Assembly (NCBI GenBank): GCA_009746045.1
Contig: RPFO01000715.1
Span: 126,501 to 190,500, forward strand
Length of the DNA: 64,000 nucleotides
Direction: 5' to 3'
DNA from: Mesostigma viride
Taxonomy: Eukaryota; Streptophyta; Mesostigmatophyceae; Mesostigmatales; Mesostigmataceae
Shown: positions 51,123-62,522 of the stretch, in pieces
Numbering within the stretch: position 1 is the first letter of the stretch
Layout: each line of letters starts with the position of its first letter
Made by a program: the position numbers and the translations under genes
Notes under the pieces: model-generated
The model's input: the letters and a program-made list of their open reading frames with translations, nothing else
What the model was told of the DNA's origin: nothing
Databases searched by the model: none

Positions 51123-52307
51123 ACGTCAGGATTGTTGATTCCCAGCACGTTGAACGCGTTGTGTCAGCACAGCGATCCCCCCTGCATCCAAACAAAGGCA
51201 CACCGATAACCAAGAAAAGAGTATGCAAATGTGTAGCCTTGTTCATTGAAATTATGGCTGGCTTACGCAAACTGAGAGCGACTGTAAGATGACCTATACA
51301 GTGGGGCCGGAAACAGCTTGCTTGATCAGGGCGTGTTTTTCGAGCTTCACTGGCCGGGAGTGTCTAGTGGTGAGAACCATTGCTGCGATCGCTTTCCCAC
51401 CATTTACGAGGAAATACCCGCAAATGAAAAACCACTGAAACGGTCTAGCTTGATTCAGTCATTACATTAGCCACATGCCATCATGCATGTTTCCAAACGT
51501 CCAAGAACTGCACTCGGTGCAAATGCAAAAATCCGGAGGACACGACCTCATTGCTTCATATTTGTATGCAGAAGAATAAAAAAGTAACATGCATTAAGGG
51601 CCCGCCTGCATAAAGGGCCTGAATTCTGATGCGGGCCCAACGGCAGCACCGCCATAGCAGATAAGGGCCCGCAGTCTGATGCGGGCCCCACGGCACCACC
51701 GCCATAGCAGAGCTCGAAGGTCGTGGTGCGCGTGAAACGTACGTATGCCCTTTGTCGGTAGGTGCCGTTGGGGTCAAATTGGGTGCCGCCAAAATCGGGC
51801 CGACGCGTCAATAGACTGAGGCCGTCGATGAGTGCCATCATGCGGCTTGAGTCACTTCTGTTGGAGAACTTCAGGTAAGTTAACTTAATGCAAACCACTG
51901 GTCGCCCGCGTCGGGAACCGGCCCAACGGCTCTCCCGCAACAGAAAATTACGCGGCATACTGCATAAGTCGTCGGATTGTTACATTTCGACGGTCAAGAT
52001 TTCATGATGAGGTTTGCGTTCAATTTGCCGCAGTTTGCCGCCCAGAGAAAGTAGTCGTTGGACTCGTTGCCCACGATGAAACACAATCAAGCAAGCTGTT
52101 TCCGGCCCCATCGTCTAGGTCATGTAGTCGCTCTTCACGTCAGCCAGCCATAATTTCAATGCACAAGGCTACACATTTCCATCTCCATTCATATTCATAA
52201 TCCTGCACGACTCGAAAACGCGGACAAGATAACGGCAGGCTCGAGCTACCATGGTCCGGATTCTCCCGATTTCTGGCCTGCGCTGGTTGTCTCCTTGATA
52301 TTGGCAA
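51123..52307. other. Interior of the CACTA-like frame: inverted and tandem repeats
   Basis: An inverted repeat of about 95 bp links 51222-51325 with 52085-52178; both arms contain AATTATGGCTGGCT and GGGGCCGGAAACAGCTTGCTTGA. Two tandem units of about 60 bp (GGGCCCGCA...CCGCCATAGCAG) lie at 51597-51712. A segment at 52255-52295 matches part of Pogo A (34799-34840) in reverse orientation. Confidence 0.6.
51548..51958 (-). CDS. Hypothetical ORF between inverted-repeat arms
   Basis: A 136-codon minus-strand ORF. The middle reads SSRMMALIDGLSLLTRRPDFGGTQF and YVRFTRTTTFELCYGG and looks protein-like, but the end runs into the tandem repeat. I recognise no family. It could be a fragment of the CACTA-like element's own gene. 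Confidence 0.3.
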   Translation of the reverse strand: MPRNFLLRESRWAGSRRGRPVVCIKLTYLKFSNRSDSSRMMALIDGLSLLTRRPDFGGTQFDPNGTYRQRAYVRFTRTTTFELCYGGGAVGPASDCGPLSAMAVLPLGPHQNSGPLCRRALNACYFFILLHTNMKQ

Positions 52308-52312
52308 CTCTC

Positions 52313-52767
52313 AGTTAGATGAGATGCTTAGGCTGACACACGGATTTCCGGCCTGCGCGCCGCGTATTGCCTACCGCGGCTGAGCGGGACACCTCAGTAC
52401 AGTACGGCAGGGTGTACGGTACTGAGGTGTCATGTGGACCGATGTGCGGTTAGTGCCAGACTGTTCCTAGGTGCTAGCTCGACCCGCCAGGTCCGGTGTA
52501 GCCGGGCCTGACGGGCCGAGTCTTAGCTGGATGCTAGTGACGTGGTCGCATGGCATTGCAGTGTACACTTGTCCACTGGTCGTGTGCTGCAGGTAGCACC
52601 GCCATAGGCATATAGGCGTAGCACTGGGGAGTGCCACAGCACCCGAGTCTGCCCAGTTCCATTCTGAGCCCTCAGCTTTCATCTCTCTCTCATTGTATTA
52701 TTGTAATACAATCATCATTCGCTCTCAGCTTTCGCAGTTGTTCGTCGTCCCTAGTCTCCATCCAACT
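52313..52767 (+). repeat. Copia-2 5' LTR
   Basis: A 455-bp LTR with non-canonical ends AG...CT. It contains a perfect 12-bp stem (ACACCTCAGTAC at 52389-52400 pairing with 52419-52430, 18-nt loop) that could fold in DNA or in the R region of the transcript. Confidence 0.92.
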
Positions 52768-52781
52768 TGGACTGAAAAGTT
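52768..52781 (+). other. Copia-2 primer-binding site
   Basis: TTGGACTGAAAAGT begins directly after the LTR. TGG at this place fits pairing with a tRNA CCA end. The tRNA cannot be named by eye. Confidence 0.6.
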
Positions 52782-52810
52782 CGATATTTTTTTTAAGCAA
52801 AAAAAAAGAT

Positions 52811-55485
52811 ATGGCTTCCAACAACGGCAACAACGGCAACAACAACAAGGGGAAGGCGCCTGCCAGGCGCACCTCACCCCGCCTTTCGCCGGAGGGCACG
52901 CCCTCCACCACCGATGCGAGGGTGACGCCCAACGTCCCTTCCGCACGGTGGTCGCTGACCAACCCAGGCGTCGGGGCCCGCAGGTGGGGCCCGGCGCCCG
53001 GGGGATGGCGAGCGGGCGGCCGTTTGCCACTGGCGGTTTGTCCGCCATGGCACCTGGGGGGCAGGTCCCCCGGGCACGACGTTCCCCCGTCGCAGGTGAC
53101 GGGGGTCGTGAGCGGAGTGATTCCTCCGAGGAGGATGGCGAGGTGCCGCCTGCGAGGCCTCGGCCTTCGCTTGAGCTTTCGTCGCAGACACCTGCGACGT
53201 CTGGCAACCTTTCCGTGGGCCGACAGATGGCCACCATGGACATTGACCGGTATGGGGAACATGTTCCGCCCCCGGTCATGTTCGGGCGCCCACCCCATTT
53301 TCTCCCCCTTGGGGAGGACGACATCCCGGCGTTCATTGCGGTGAACGGCCGGATCTTGCTCGATCGTTTTCAGTTGCTTCCAGATGAGCAGATACACGCG
53401 ATAGAGGTTCATCGGGTGCACTCGCTGATCGAGGGGCGTCTTAGGATGCAGCTCCCACTGGTTCAGGTGGCGGTTTGGCTGTACTGTTTCGCCAATCGGC
53501 CGCGGCACAACCCCGGCACTGTTGATCAGTGGGCGTCCAGGCAGCGCCAGAGAGAGGCGCTGCGCGTGGTCTCCAGACCAGAGATCGCGCTGACTCCGTT
53601 GCCAGCGTGGCCCCAAGTCACGCCAGTTGGCTGGGGCCCGGATAGGCGTGAGGCGGCTGCGATGCCGCCTGCGACGGGGCGCGGGGCGGCAGACGCCCCC
53701 AACACGCCCATGGGTGGTGAAGCCACCCAGGACCCTCTGGCAGGTCAGAGGGTCCAACCTCAGCCGCAGGCTCCCCCGCCCGCGTGGGGGGCCAGGTGGC
53801 TGAGGAGGCCACCGGGGTCGCAGGGACCCCGGCGGCGACACAAGCGCCCGGGGTCGCAGGGACCCCGGCAGCGACGCCGGCGCCTCCGGCGCTGGCGGGG
53901 GATGCAGCCCCCATGGAGGGTGTCACGGGCACCTCCAGCGGCTCTGGGGGGCAGGCCCCCTCTAGTCGCACAAGGACAAGTCCCTGGCAGGGCCGGAGGG
54001 GCCCCAGGGTCCCACCGCAGCTGGGCAGCAACCAGCACTGCTGGAGGGCGACCTGCAAGGTCGCGACTTCATCACCCTGGTGATGAGGCCGTGTGGCGTG
54101 CCATACAGACAGCCACAGCCTCCTTCCGTGGGCTGGCCGACAGGAGCCAGCAGATGCATGTCGCGGAGGCGGGCAGCCTGGTGTGTGCAATCATCACGCA
54201 CATCCTGGGCCTGCCCAACCTCCAAGAGGGCACACGCAGGGTGTGCGACGACCTGCTGCCTGCCCTGCAGGCTCTCCTCTCAGGGAGGAGGGTGCAGGGC
54301 AGCAGGGTGCGTCTGGTGCGTTTGCTGGAGCTCCTACACAACGCCATCCTGAGAGGGGCGGGTAGGTGGCTAACTCTGCCTACCTGGTTGCATCACAATC
54401 TTACTAACCCTACTGACGATGACGTGTCCCTCTCTCCCACCTTCCATGATTGGGAGGAGGCCCGCAGCAGGAGGCGGGAAGTGACACACACTCACACCCC
54501 CAACCAGCCCACCCCTATGTTGTCTAACCCTCCTACACAGCCCATGTTTGCCCATCCTGCTCAGCTCACTCAAGTAGCACTTCCCTCTCAGCAGGTCTCT
54601 CCTGTGAATGCTGCAGCAGCAACACCATCTTCTCCCTCTCCCCCTGCATCCCCCTCTAGGTTGCCCACTTACAATGAAAACCGTCCTGTGGATAGGATTA
54701 ATGTCAGGGGGCTGCCTGAGGGGTATACTAGGGAGCAGGGGAATCATGCACTTCTCTCTCTGCAGCTGGCTAGGGAGGAACTGAATGTCAAGAATTGGTT
54801 TGGATCTCTCATGCAGGGGGATTTTTACCATCAGTCCTCTTCTCAGATTCAGAATCTCATTCTTGTCTTCCAGCGTAGGTATCCCAAGTGGCAGGACACG
54901 CAGGCTAGGGCAGTTTGGGAGGCTTTCATGAAGGAGCTAACTGACCTCCTCTCCACCCCCTCATCTGTGGACATCTATGGGGCATTCAGGTGGGTAGAGG
55001 AATACAGGGTCACATCAGTGGACTATGTGGCTGAGACAAAGAAATATGAGCTAGCCATCAAAGCACGTCCTGATGTCCAGCAGCTAGATCACAAGTTCTT
55101 GCTGCGTTCCTTCCTTGAGAAACTCAAACTTGACAAAAACACCTACGCCATGCTTGCAACAGGAATGGCAAAGTACTGGGAGGACATGAAGGAGGCATTG
55201 GATTATATCAAGCTGGCCTTGGCTCCCCTTAGCCAGGGGGCCATGGGCACCTCTGTAAAGAGGGTCAGGGGGGAAGAGAGGGAGGAGGAGGATAGGGAGA
55301 GGGAAGACAGGAGCAAGAGACCTGTCACTATGGCAGAAGTCAAGTCCCTGCTGGGACAAATGTTTAAGGGCAAGGGCAAGGGCAAGGGCAAGGGCAAGGG
55401 CAAGGGCAGGGGCTGGGGCAAGGGCAAGGGTAAGGGGCAGTCTCCCTCCAAGGGGGGCAGCTCCAGCAACAACAACAACAACAGT

Positions 55486-55530
<45 letters not shown>

Positions 55531-56919
55531 AACAACAACAACAACAAGAAGCAGGACAAGGAGGACAAGTCTTCTCAGCGGTGCACCCGCTGTGGCATGA
55601 AGTACCACCTGCGGCCCACCTGCCGCAAGAACGTGGACGAGCTGGGGCATTTGGACGTCCTGTGCCACAAGTGCCACGGGCCGCCCCACGGTGACCCCAA
55701 GGACTGCAAGCGGCCTCCTTACGGCAAGAAGTGTGAGTCTCCCTCTCATGCTGGCTTGAGTGTGCCTGCTTCACCTTCTTCTTCTGCATGCCCCACTGTC
55801 AGAGCAGTGAGCAGTTCTGGAAAGGTGCTACAGCTGGTTTCAGAAGATTATGTCTCTAAACCAACCTTCACATCTATGGTTCCCAAGGTGTGCAGAGTGT
55901 CCCCAGCAGAGGATGCTCAGATCAGTTTTCAGGAGCTTGCTTTGCAGTTGCATTTCCTTTATGGGCATGAAGTGAGTGCAGAGGTGGTGGCAGCAGCAAT
56001 AGGGGGGGCAGCACTCAGACGTGCATGCCAGGTGGTCAGATCCCACTGCCAGCATTGTCAGTTCAATGCACCCAAACCCCCTAAGTGGCATGTAGCTACC
56101 CCACCTAAGAGCAAGGGCAGGGTGGTAGGAGATGTCTTTCATATCAAAGGACAATCTTACTTGGCACTTAAAGATGCATGGTCAAGGTACACAACCATTG
56201 AACCATTACCTGGAATGGACAAGACACAGTTGCTCAGGGCTCTCTTGATTGCTCAGGCCAGGTACTACCCTGTGGAGGCATTGTTACTGGATCAGCAGTT
56301 CACATGTCTTGCCAATGAACCAGGGTGTGAGGCTATTGATCTGGCTGGGCTAGAAGATCATGAGAGGCAAGGCATTATTGAAAGGGCCATCAGGTCCATT
56401 AAAACCCTTGTAGCCAAAGAAGATGGCAATCTGCTGGCTGACAGTGGGTCCTATGCTGACAGAGCTCTGTGGTCCACCAGGTTGTGCCAAGTCCTCAACA
56501 GGAGGCCACTCATGAAAACCCCACAAGGGGTGGTCATTACACCAGATGGATTGCATGCAGGCATTTATCCACCTGAGGTACTAGCCCTCTACAACGCACA
56601 GCGAGCACAGACAGCTAGCAGGTTAGCTGTCAAGGATGCAAAGCATCCACGTCCCACCTTCAGAGAAGGGGATCAGGTCCTATTCTACAAGGAGTCGGGA
56701 CTAGGCAAGGTGGGTACCTGGCATGGGCCAGCCACCATCCTAAAGTTTAACACCACTGGCAGGACAGTGTTAGTTAAACACAATGACACGGGAAATTCAC
56801 AGGTGTTCACCTCACAGGATGAAATTGTATTTTCCAACTGTGTCAGACGTGGCAGAGGAGGAAGAGCTGTTGGCCGACAGCCCTGTACAGTTGCCTGGCA
56901 TCCCAGCGTTGCCCAGTGA
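52811..56919 (+). CDS. Copia-2 gag and integrase polyprotein
   Basis: The likely start is the ATG at 52811 (GATATGG), reading MASNNGNNGNNNKGKAPARR. Near 53000, at a G-rich run, reading must shift to the long frame that continues to 56919. Gag is Pro/Arg/Gly-rich, then helical (about 54660-55250, with RTYPKWQD-type capsid sequence). A Lys-Gly repeat (55368-55435) and a poly-Asn tract (55468-55548) follow. Two zinc sites are present: CTRCGMKYHLRPTC (canonical CCHC) and CHKCHGPPHGDPKDC. Integrase has an HHCC site (LHFLYGH...CQHC, about 55950-56060) and candidate D, D, E near 56130, 56290 and 56376 (QGIIERAIRSIK). No protease motif lies between gag and integrase. Confidence 0.8.
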
Positions 56920-57418
56920 GTGGTTGTTTGGAACACCCACTGGTGAGTGTGAGAGCCACACCCACTGTGACACCCAGGTCACCCTTGATGATTGCAGGCA
57001 GTCACTGCAGGATTGGCCCCCTGCAGCAGAGGGTCACATTGGCAAAACAGGTGATCAGCAACCTATCACCTCTACAAGTGTGAACATAGCTCAGCCACTA
57101 GCTGCACCTTCCAAACGCAGCCTAGCAGACGCTGTTCGCATTTTACAAGCAGCTCATAGAGCCAAAGCTCAAACTGCTGCAGGATCAGCTAAGGTGGGGA
57201 AGGTTGGGCAGAATGACAATAGCCCATTTATGGTTGCAGTGGACACACAAGCCCAGGTCAGCATTATCAGTGCCCTGGCTGTGCCCCATTTGCCTTTGGA
57301 ACCTTCACCCTGGCACCATGTGGCTGATTTCTCAGGGCAGTCATCCCTCAAGGTACTAGGTCAGGTCATGTTGACTATACTCGGTATCCCCACCCTTTTC
57401 AGGTATTGGAAGGTATAA
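56783..57418 (+). CDS. Copia-2 linker and N-terminal half of protease-like domain
   Basis: This frame takes over from the integrase frame near 56850. It encodes an acidic linker and then FMVAVDTQAQVSIISALAV (57230-57286), a retropepsin-like active-site segment with Q where G is usual after D-T. The flap-like GQSSLKVLGQVMLTILGIP follows. The matching segment of Copia-1 reads VDTNAEVSIM. A one-base shift at about 57400 moves the rest of the domain to the next frame. Confidence 0.7.
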   Translation: MTREIHRCSPHRMKLYFPTVSDVAEEEELLADSPVQLPGIPALPSEWLFGTPTGECESHTHCDTQVTLDDCRQSLQDWPPAAEGHIGKTGDQQPITSTSVNIAQPLAAPSKRSLADAVRILQAAHRAKAQTAAGSAKVGKVGQNDNSPFMVAVDTQAQVSIISALAVPHLPLEPSPWHHVADFSGQSSLKVLGQVMLTILGIPTLFRYWKV

Positions 57419-57428
57419 AGGGAATGCT

Positions 57429-58080
57429 TTGTTGGGGGATCCTTTTCTCTGTTACCCTGGTGTCCTCATATCCAGTGATAGACTATCCATCCAGGACATG
57501 GGTGGTGTTGATCTGAATCATTTCAAAATTTCTCTTGAAAAACTTCTTAACACCAACATTGCTTCTGTAAAATTTGCTACACCCAAGTATGCCCCAGGGC
57601 AAGAACCCTGTGTGGCAGACCTGGTTCACAACCAAAAACTTCATCCCAACTCATTTGGATTGGGCAAGCATGATGTGGCTAAAATGTCTCCTCTTTCTTA
57701 TGAACAGATAGAGCAAGACTGTCGCACACACATAGGATTCCTAAAATGGGTGGAGGCCTTTAACAAGGCCAGGGAAGAATGGGTAGTGCCAGATCCTCTT
57801 AGTCCTTCTCATACTCCCCCTGTCACACCTATTGACAAAAAGCCTGCAGGGTGCAAGCACTTGCGCCTGAAGTTTGTGTGTAAACATAAGCCAGCAGCAG
57901 ATGGGTCAGTCATCTTTCATGCTAGACCTTGTGTGACAGAGTTCAAGGGCACCACTGATCTGACAGAGGCAGAGTTGTACACGCCAGGCATTCAGCAAAC
58001 ATCCCTAAAAATCTTGCTGTCTGTCTTTGTGGGTCATCTCAATGATGGGGATGACTACTATATCTGTAAGGCTACAGACA
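57429..58080 (+). CDS. Copia-2 protease C-terminal half and RT N-terminal half
   Basis: It begins LLGDPFLCYPGVLISS, the counterpart of ILGQNFLCTPGVVVV in Copia-1 and of the ILGxDxL signature of retropepsins. RT starts near 57690 (SYEQIEQD...FLKWVEAFNKAREEWV) and runs through LRLKFVCKHK and ARPCVTEFKGTTD to ICKATDI, where the TTAA insertion breaks it. RT continues at 59784. Confidence 0.8.
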
Positions 58081-58084
58081 TTAA

Positions 58085-59783
58085 CCCCTAAATGGTCTGG
58101 CTGCCGATTTTCCGCCTAAAACTGAGTTACAGCCGACACGTCGGCCCCTTCTCGGGGGACCAAATGCCGCGAAAACTATTGAGAATTAGGAAACGTTTAG
58201 CTGAGAAGATCGAAAGTTTATAATTTTCCTCACAGCATGGTACTAGGGTTTGCATACTTCTGACAAAGTTATAGAGGTGTTCTGGCCGGTCAAAGTACAA
58301 GGGGTCAGGGTACTTTTTCACGTACAACGTGCATTCCGGAAAACGACGACCTGGCCATGGCGGCTTGCGCCCACGCATGGCATTTACGTTTTCGTTCGAA
58401 TTTTCTGACCAAACTTAGGAAATTGATTTTATACGTCCTAAAGATCACACAGGCCAATTTTTGGACCGCGGGAATGCCATTTGATAGGTGTCGGCAGCGT
58501 TCTTGCTGGAAAAAACTGCGATCAGGCCGGACGATAGAAACGTTGACAGCAATACCTTTCCGGCGTATTTTAAAGGATATATTGGTTTCTTTGTACTTTT
58601 TATGATACATAGTAGTCGTAAACGTGCAAGGGTGGCCAGAAATCGCCGAATCCAGCGACCATGCTGCACAACTTTGGTGTGCCGAAATGCGCCATTTTGC
58701 GGCCACCGCCTGGGCCAAGGTAACGCCATCCATGCCTGGTAAAGCTTCAGCATCGTTTTCCTATCGATGTTTGACGTTTATATATACGTTCTAGCTTGTG
58801 TAGCACATTCTTTTTGCATTATTCATGCTCTTTCTTGACCCTGGCCTGGCCCCTTTCTAAAACACCCTTCTTAGATGCTTCCCTCAGTCAGTTGACCTGC
58901 CACAGTGTGATGGTGATAAGTTTTAGATGCTGTATGGGTTTGAATACCTCCATATATGTTTCTTATACATTTCCCACACACATATTGCATGAGTGTGAGG
59001 CAGTTGGCTGGTCTCTGTGGCATCATCAAGCATGTAACCGGTGAGTAGAAGCTTCCCATTGTCAGCATGTGCCACCAGGTGTGCTGGCCATCACCTGGCA
59101 AGCTATAGCAGCTTAGGCCTAGTTTATCCTTGCTAGGGCAAGCTGAAATAGGCTTAAAATCACTAGTTTGTTGGTGGCTGCCTCCTAGAATGCATGCCTT
59201 ACGTAGGGTATCCGTACCACGTTACCTACGTGCATGGACAAGGTGGCACCTGCACATAGGTGCCATGTAAGGGCAGTGTGATGATGCAGTTATGTTTCCC
59301 CATCATTGTGGAAGGGAAATGTATTGTGTGGCATGGTTTGGGGCCATATTAGTAGGTATTAGTAGGTAGTATGCCCACTCCTACCCCCTTGGTTGCTTTT
59401 TACCAACGGTACCCCTATGGGCTGTACTGGGTGTAACTGCTGGCATACCCACCCAAATGATGACCCCAATGGCTCAAACTGTTCAGCAACTAATTGTTTA
59501 TCATCCCTGAAGTGGTAGGTGCCTAGCTCTTACAACATAATTCAAAATGCACATTCTACCAAAAATGAAAACGCTCGTCTTGACCCCCCTGACTTTGACG
59601 GCAGTTATACATGGCCTACCCTGCATATATGTAAGGTTGTGATATACCAACCCGAAGGGCAACTCATGGACATGCTTGGCCCCCAAGGACAGCCATTGGA
59701 TATGGGTGGGTTGGATGGCATCTGGTTTGCAAAATTGTGAAGTTACAGCCGATGCATCGGCAGTATTTCTGCCCATTTAGGGG
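58085..59783. mobile_element. piggyBac-like insertion in a TTAA site
   Basis: The ends CCCCTAAATGG (58085-58095) and CCATTTAGGGG (59773-59783) are exact inverted repeats. TTAA lies on both sides (58081-58084 and 59784-59787). Removing the insert and one TTAA rejoins the RT codons in frame (ATDI then KRAFLKG, as in Copia-1). TTAA targets with CCC-starting ends are typical of piggyBac. Near each end is GTTACAGCCGA followed by a palindromic TCGGC block (58126-58145 and 59741-59760), in the same orientation. No piggyBac transposase is visible. The ORFs at 58127-58378 and 58305-58733 are unassigned, and 58790-59730 holds no supported gene. Confidence 0.85.
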
Positions 59784-60994
59784 TTAAAAGGGCTTTCCTG
59801 AAAGGCTCACCTGAGATAGCACAACAAGTGTGGCATGGTCAGGTGTACGTAGTCTCCACTCCCAGAGTTTGGGCAAAACACATCCCTCAGCAGTACCTGA
59901 AAGCTAACATAGGTGTTGAAGGGCTGCAATCAGCTCCTCGCATTTTCAGGATGTCAGCTCAGGCTGTGTTTGAAAAGTTAGGGGCTAGATATGACGACAT
60001 AGACCCTTGCTTCTTTGTGGTCCCACACCCTCATGGCATTCTCACATTTGTGTGGCATGGGGATGATCAGCTGATTGCTGGGCCAAGGCGTGCTGTGGAT
60101 GATTTTATTCAACAAGTGTCACAGCATTTTGAGATTGGCAAGCAAGTAGAGCTGGGCACCACTGCCATAAAATTTTGTGGCACAATGTTACAACTCCAGC
60201 AGCATCAAAACCAGTGGGTGTGTGCACTCTACTCTCCCAATGATTACATGCACAGCTGCTTGGAGGTTTTGCAAACAAAAATCAAACCTGGAGCCTGTCC
60301 TACCATTAGAGGCAAGCTGGGGTGGTTGTGCTCAACGTGTGCACCTCACCTGGCTGTGGTTAGCAGAGTTGATGATGATGTCTTGATGCAAGTAGGTCAC
60401 AAAGCCATCACCAAAACTCTCCAGGAGGGCCCTCCCCTTATCTTGCACTCCTTGGATCTCCACAAAACCATTCACATCCAAGCTATGATGGATAGTTCCA
60501 TGGAGTCCAGGCAGATTACCAAGCTGCAGGCAAGGGAGTCAGGCTTGTATTTTGTGCAGAATGATGATGCACCCTTGTCTCTCATTTCATGGTACAGCCG
60601 GTTGCATAGACGCAAGGCTGTCAGCAGCAATGCTGCTGAGTGCAGGGCAGTGGTGTCAGCAGTGCTTCATGCCAGGTACTTGAATCATGTGCTGGTTTGG
60701 TTGCAGAGGCAAGCAGGCAGCAATGCTGGGGTGGTGGCACACTTGCTCACTGACAGTCAGTCAGTCCTCAGTTTCCTTGCTAACCCTTATGCTGTCCACA
60801 CTGATCTTGACTGGGTGGTCCTGAAACAGGAGTCCACCTACTGGGAGTCCACCCGTCACGTGGAGGACAAACACAACGCTGCTGATGCACTCACTAAAGT
60901 GCCTCAGCAGGCAGCTGAACAATATCAGCTGTTGTACCACTTGATGAACCCCTATGGCAAGCAGGCAACCCTGCCCCATAGGGGGGACGCCTAG
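59784..60994 (+). CDS. Copia-2 RT C-terminal half and RNase H
   Basis: RT resumes with KRAFLKGSPEIAQQVWHGQVYV. The catalytic box is FVWHGDDQLIAG (about 60047-60082), so the usual copia YVDD is replaced by HGDD. The helical thumb follows, and KLGWLCSTCAPHLAVV marks the C-terminal RT block. RNase H has MMDSSMESRQ, AECRAVVSAVLHARY, LLTDSQSVLSFL and HNAADALTKVP, giving the expected acidic residues. It stops at 60992-60994. Combined with 57690-58080 this is a full RT-RH. Confidence 0.9.
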
Positions 60995-62044
60995 CAGGGT
61001 CCTGTTCACCAGGGCTGCCTAGGTCACCCAGTACCCCTTGGGCAGGTCCAAGGGGTAGGTTGTGGCTTCCAGCCAGGGGGGTTGGTTGGAGTCTGTTTTT
61101 CATACATCTGCGTGCCCTATGCCCAATAAAATCTGTTTTGATTTTCTCAACACCATGGAATTTCGTTATGCACACCTTCATAGGTGGGCATGGGATGTAT
61201 CTCACACCTTTATTCCCTAGGGCGTATGCCTTGGTGGAATGGCCTTGAGCTCAGTGGCTCAGGTGCCCCCATTCAAGTGGAGGGTCAAAGCTCCCTTGAC
61301 AGGTGGTTACCCAGGACCCCAGTTCACTGTGGATATCCTGGGCCATCTGGCCTTACTGTTCAGTGGCAGTACAGGCATGGGTGCTGTCATGTTGTCTAGT
61401 ACAACGTGCTCAGCACAGGTGCAGGATGAAATATTCCTGTCACCTGTCACCAGGACTTCAGTCACCCATGTGCAGGGCAGGGGTGGCTGGTCTCCCACGT
61501 TGTGCAGGTGCAATGTGGCCAGGTCCAGGATGTCATAGTCCTGTCACCTGTCACTCGGACTTCAGACCCCTCTGTGCAGGGCAGGGGTGGCTGGTCCTCA
61601 CATGTTGTGCAGGTACAACATGGACAGTGCAGGGTGCAATAAACCTGTCCACTGTCACTCCTCAGGTTGCAGGTAACCTGAGCTCAGTTGACCCAGCCTG
61701 GCTGGGTATTTTCTCTCTGAGTGGGCGATGATGATGGAACAACATGGAACCTCTTAAACGGTTACCTTGGCATTTTTTTTACAAGGGCTCTCTTGGCTGG
61801 TGGTGCACTCCCTGGATAGGCAGACAGGCATAGCTATCTCCCTTGTGAGCTCGCGAGGAGGAGGAACTCCCCGGGCATGTTGAGCTAAACGTGATGCCAT
61901 CACAAGTATTGCACGAGTTCTGGGGCCCATCTTTTTCAGTCCAGATGTTGCAGTATGGGTGTCAGTTGCTCAGCACCTCAGTCAGCTTGGAGTCAGTCTC
62001 CTAGCTGGGCAGGGTCAGGCTTGAAGTCGCTAGCCTTCAACCTG
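60995..62044 (+). other. Copia-2 3' untranslated region with tandem repeats
   Basis: About 1 kb without a supported gene lies between the RNase H stop and the polypurine tract. At about 61435-61650 there are two to three imperfect units of about 110 bp containing CCTGTCACC, GGACTTCAG, GCAGGGGTGGCTGGT and TTGTGCAGGT. Confidence 0.6.
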
Positions 62045-62062
62045 AAAGGAAAACATAATGGG
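62045..62062 (+). other. Copia-2 polypurine tract
   Basis: GAAAGGAAAACATAATGGG directly precedes the 3' LTR. It is mostly purine, with a short interruption. Confidence 0.5.
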
Positions 62063-62517
62063 AGTTAGATGAGATGCTTAGGCTGACACACGGATTTCCG
62101 GCCTGCGCGCCGCGTATTGCCTACCGCGGCTGAGCGGGACACCTCAGTACAGTACGGCAGGGTGTACGGTACTGAGGTGTCATGTGGACCGATGTGCGGT
62201 TAGTGCCAGACTGTTCCTAGGTGCTAGCTCGACCCGCCAGGTCCGGTGTAGCCGGGCCTGACGGGCCGAGTCTTAGCTGGATGCTAGTGACGTGGTCGCA
62301 TGGCATTGCAGTGTACACTTGTCCACTGGTCGTGTGCTGCAGGTAGCACCGCCATAGGCATATAGGCGTAGCACTGGGGAGTGCCACAGCACCCGAGTCT
62401 GCCCAGTTCCATTCTGAGCCCTCAGCTTTCATCTCTCTCTCATTGTATTATTGTAATACAATCATCATTCGCTCTCAGCTTTCGCAGTTGTTCGTCGTCC
62501 CTAGTCTCCATCCAACT
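62063..62517 (+). repeat. Copia-2 3' LTR
   Basis: 455 bp, identical by eye to 52313-52767. Confidence 0.92.
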
Positions 62518-62522
62518 CTCTC

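Larger units (their letters stand above)
52313..62517 (+). mobile_element. Copia-2, complete Ty1/copia-type element with INT-PR-RT order
   Basis: LTRs of 455 bp at 52313-52767 and 62063-62517 are identical by eye. They end AGTTAGATG...CATCCAACT and are flanked by CTCTC (52308-52312 and 62518-62522). A TGG-starting primer site follows the 5' LTR, and a purine-rich tract precedes the 3' LTR. The interior encodes gag, integrase, a protease-like domain, RT and RNase H, in that order. RT is interrupted by a 1.7-kb piggyBac-like element, and there are apparent frameshifts in gag and around protease. Without the insert it is about 8.5 kb. Identical LTRs indicate very recent insertion. Confidence 0.93.

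Noticed and set aside
52690-53841. A 383-codon minus-strand ORF opposite Copia-2 gag.
   Set aside because: It mirrors GC-rich low-complexity gag sequence and has no domain. The plus-strand frame is part of a coherent element.
55084-55749. Minus-strand Leu/Val-rich ORF that looks membrane-like.
   Set aside because: It is the complement of the poly-Asn and Lys-Gly repeats in Copia-2 gag, not a membrane protein.
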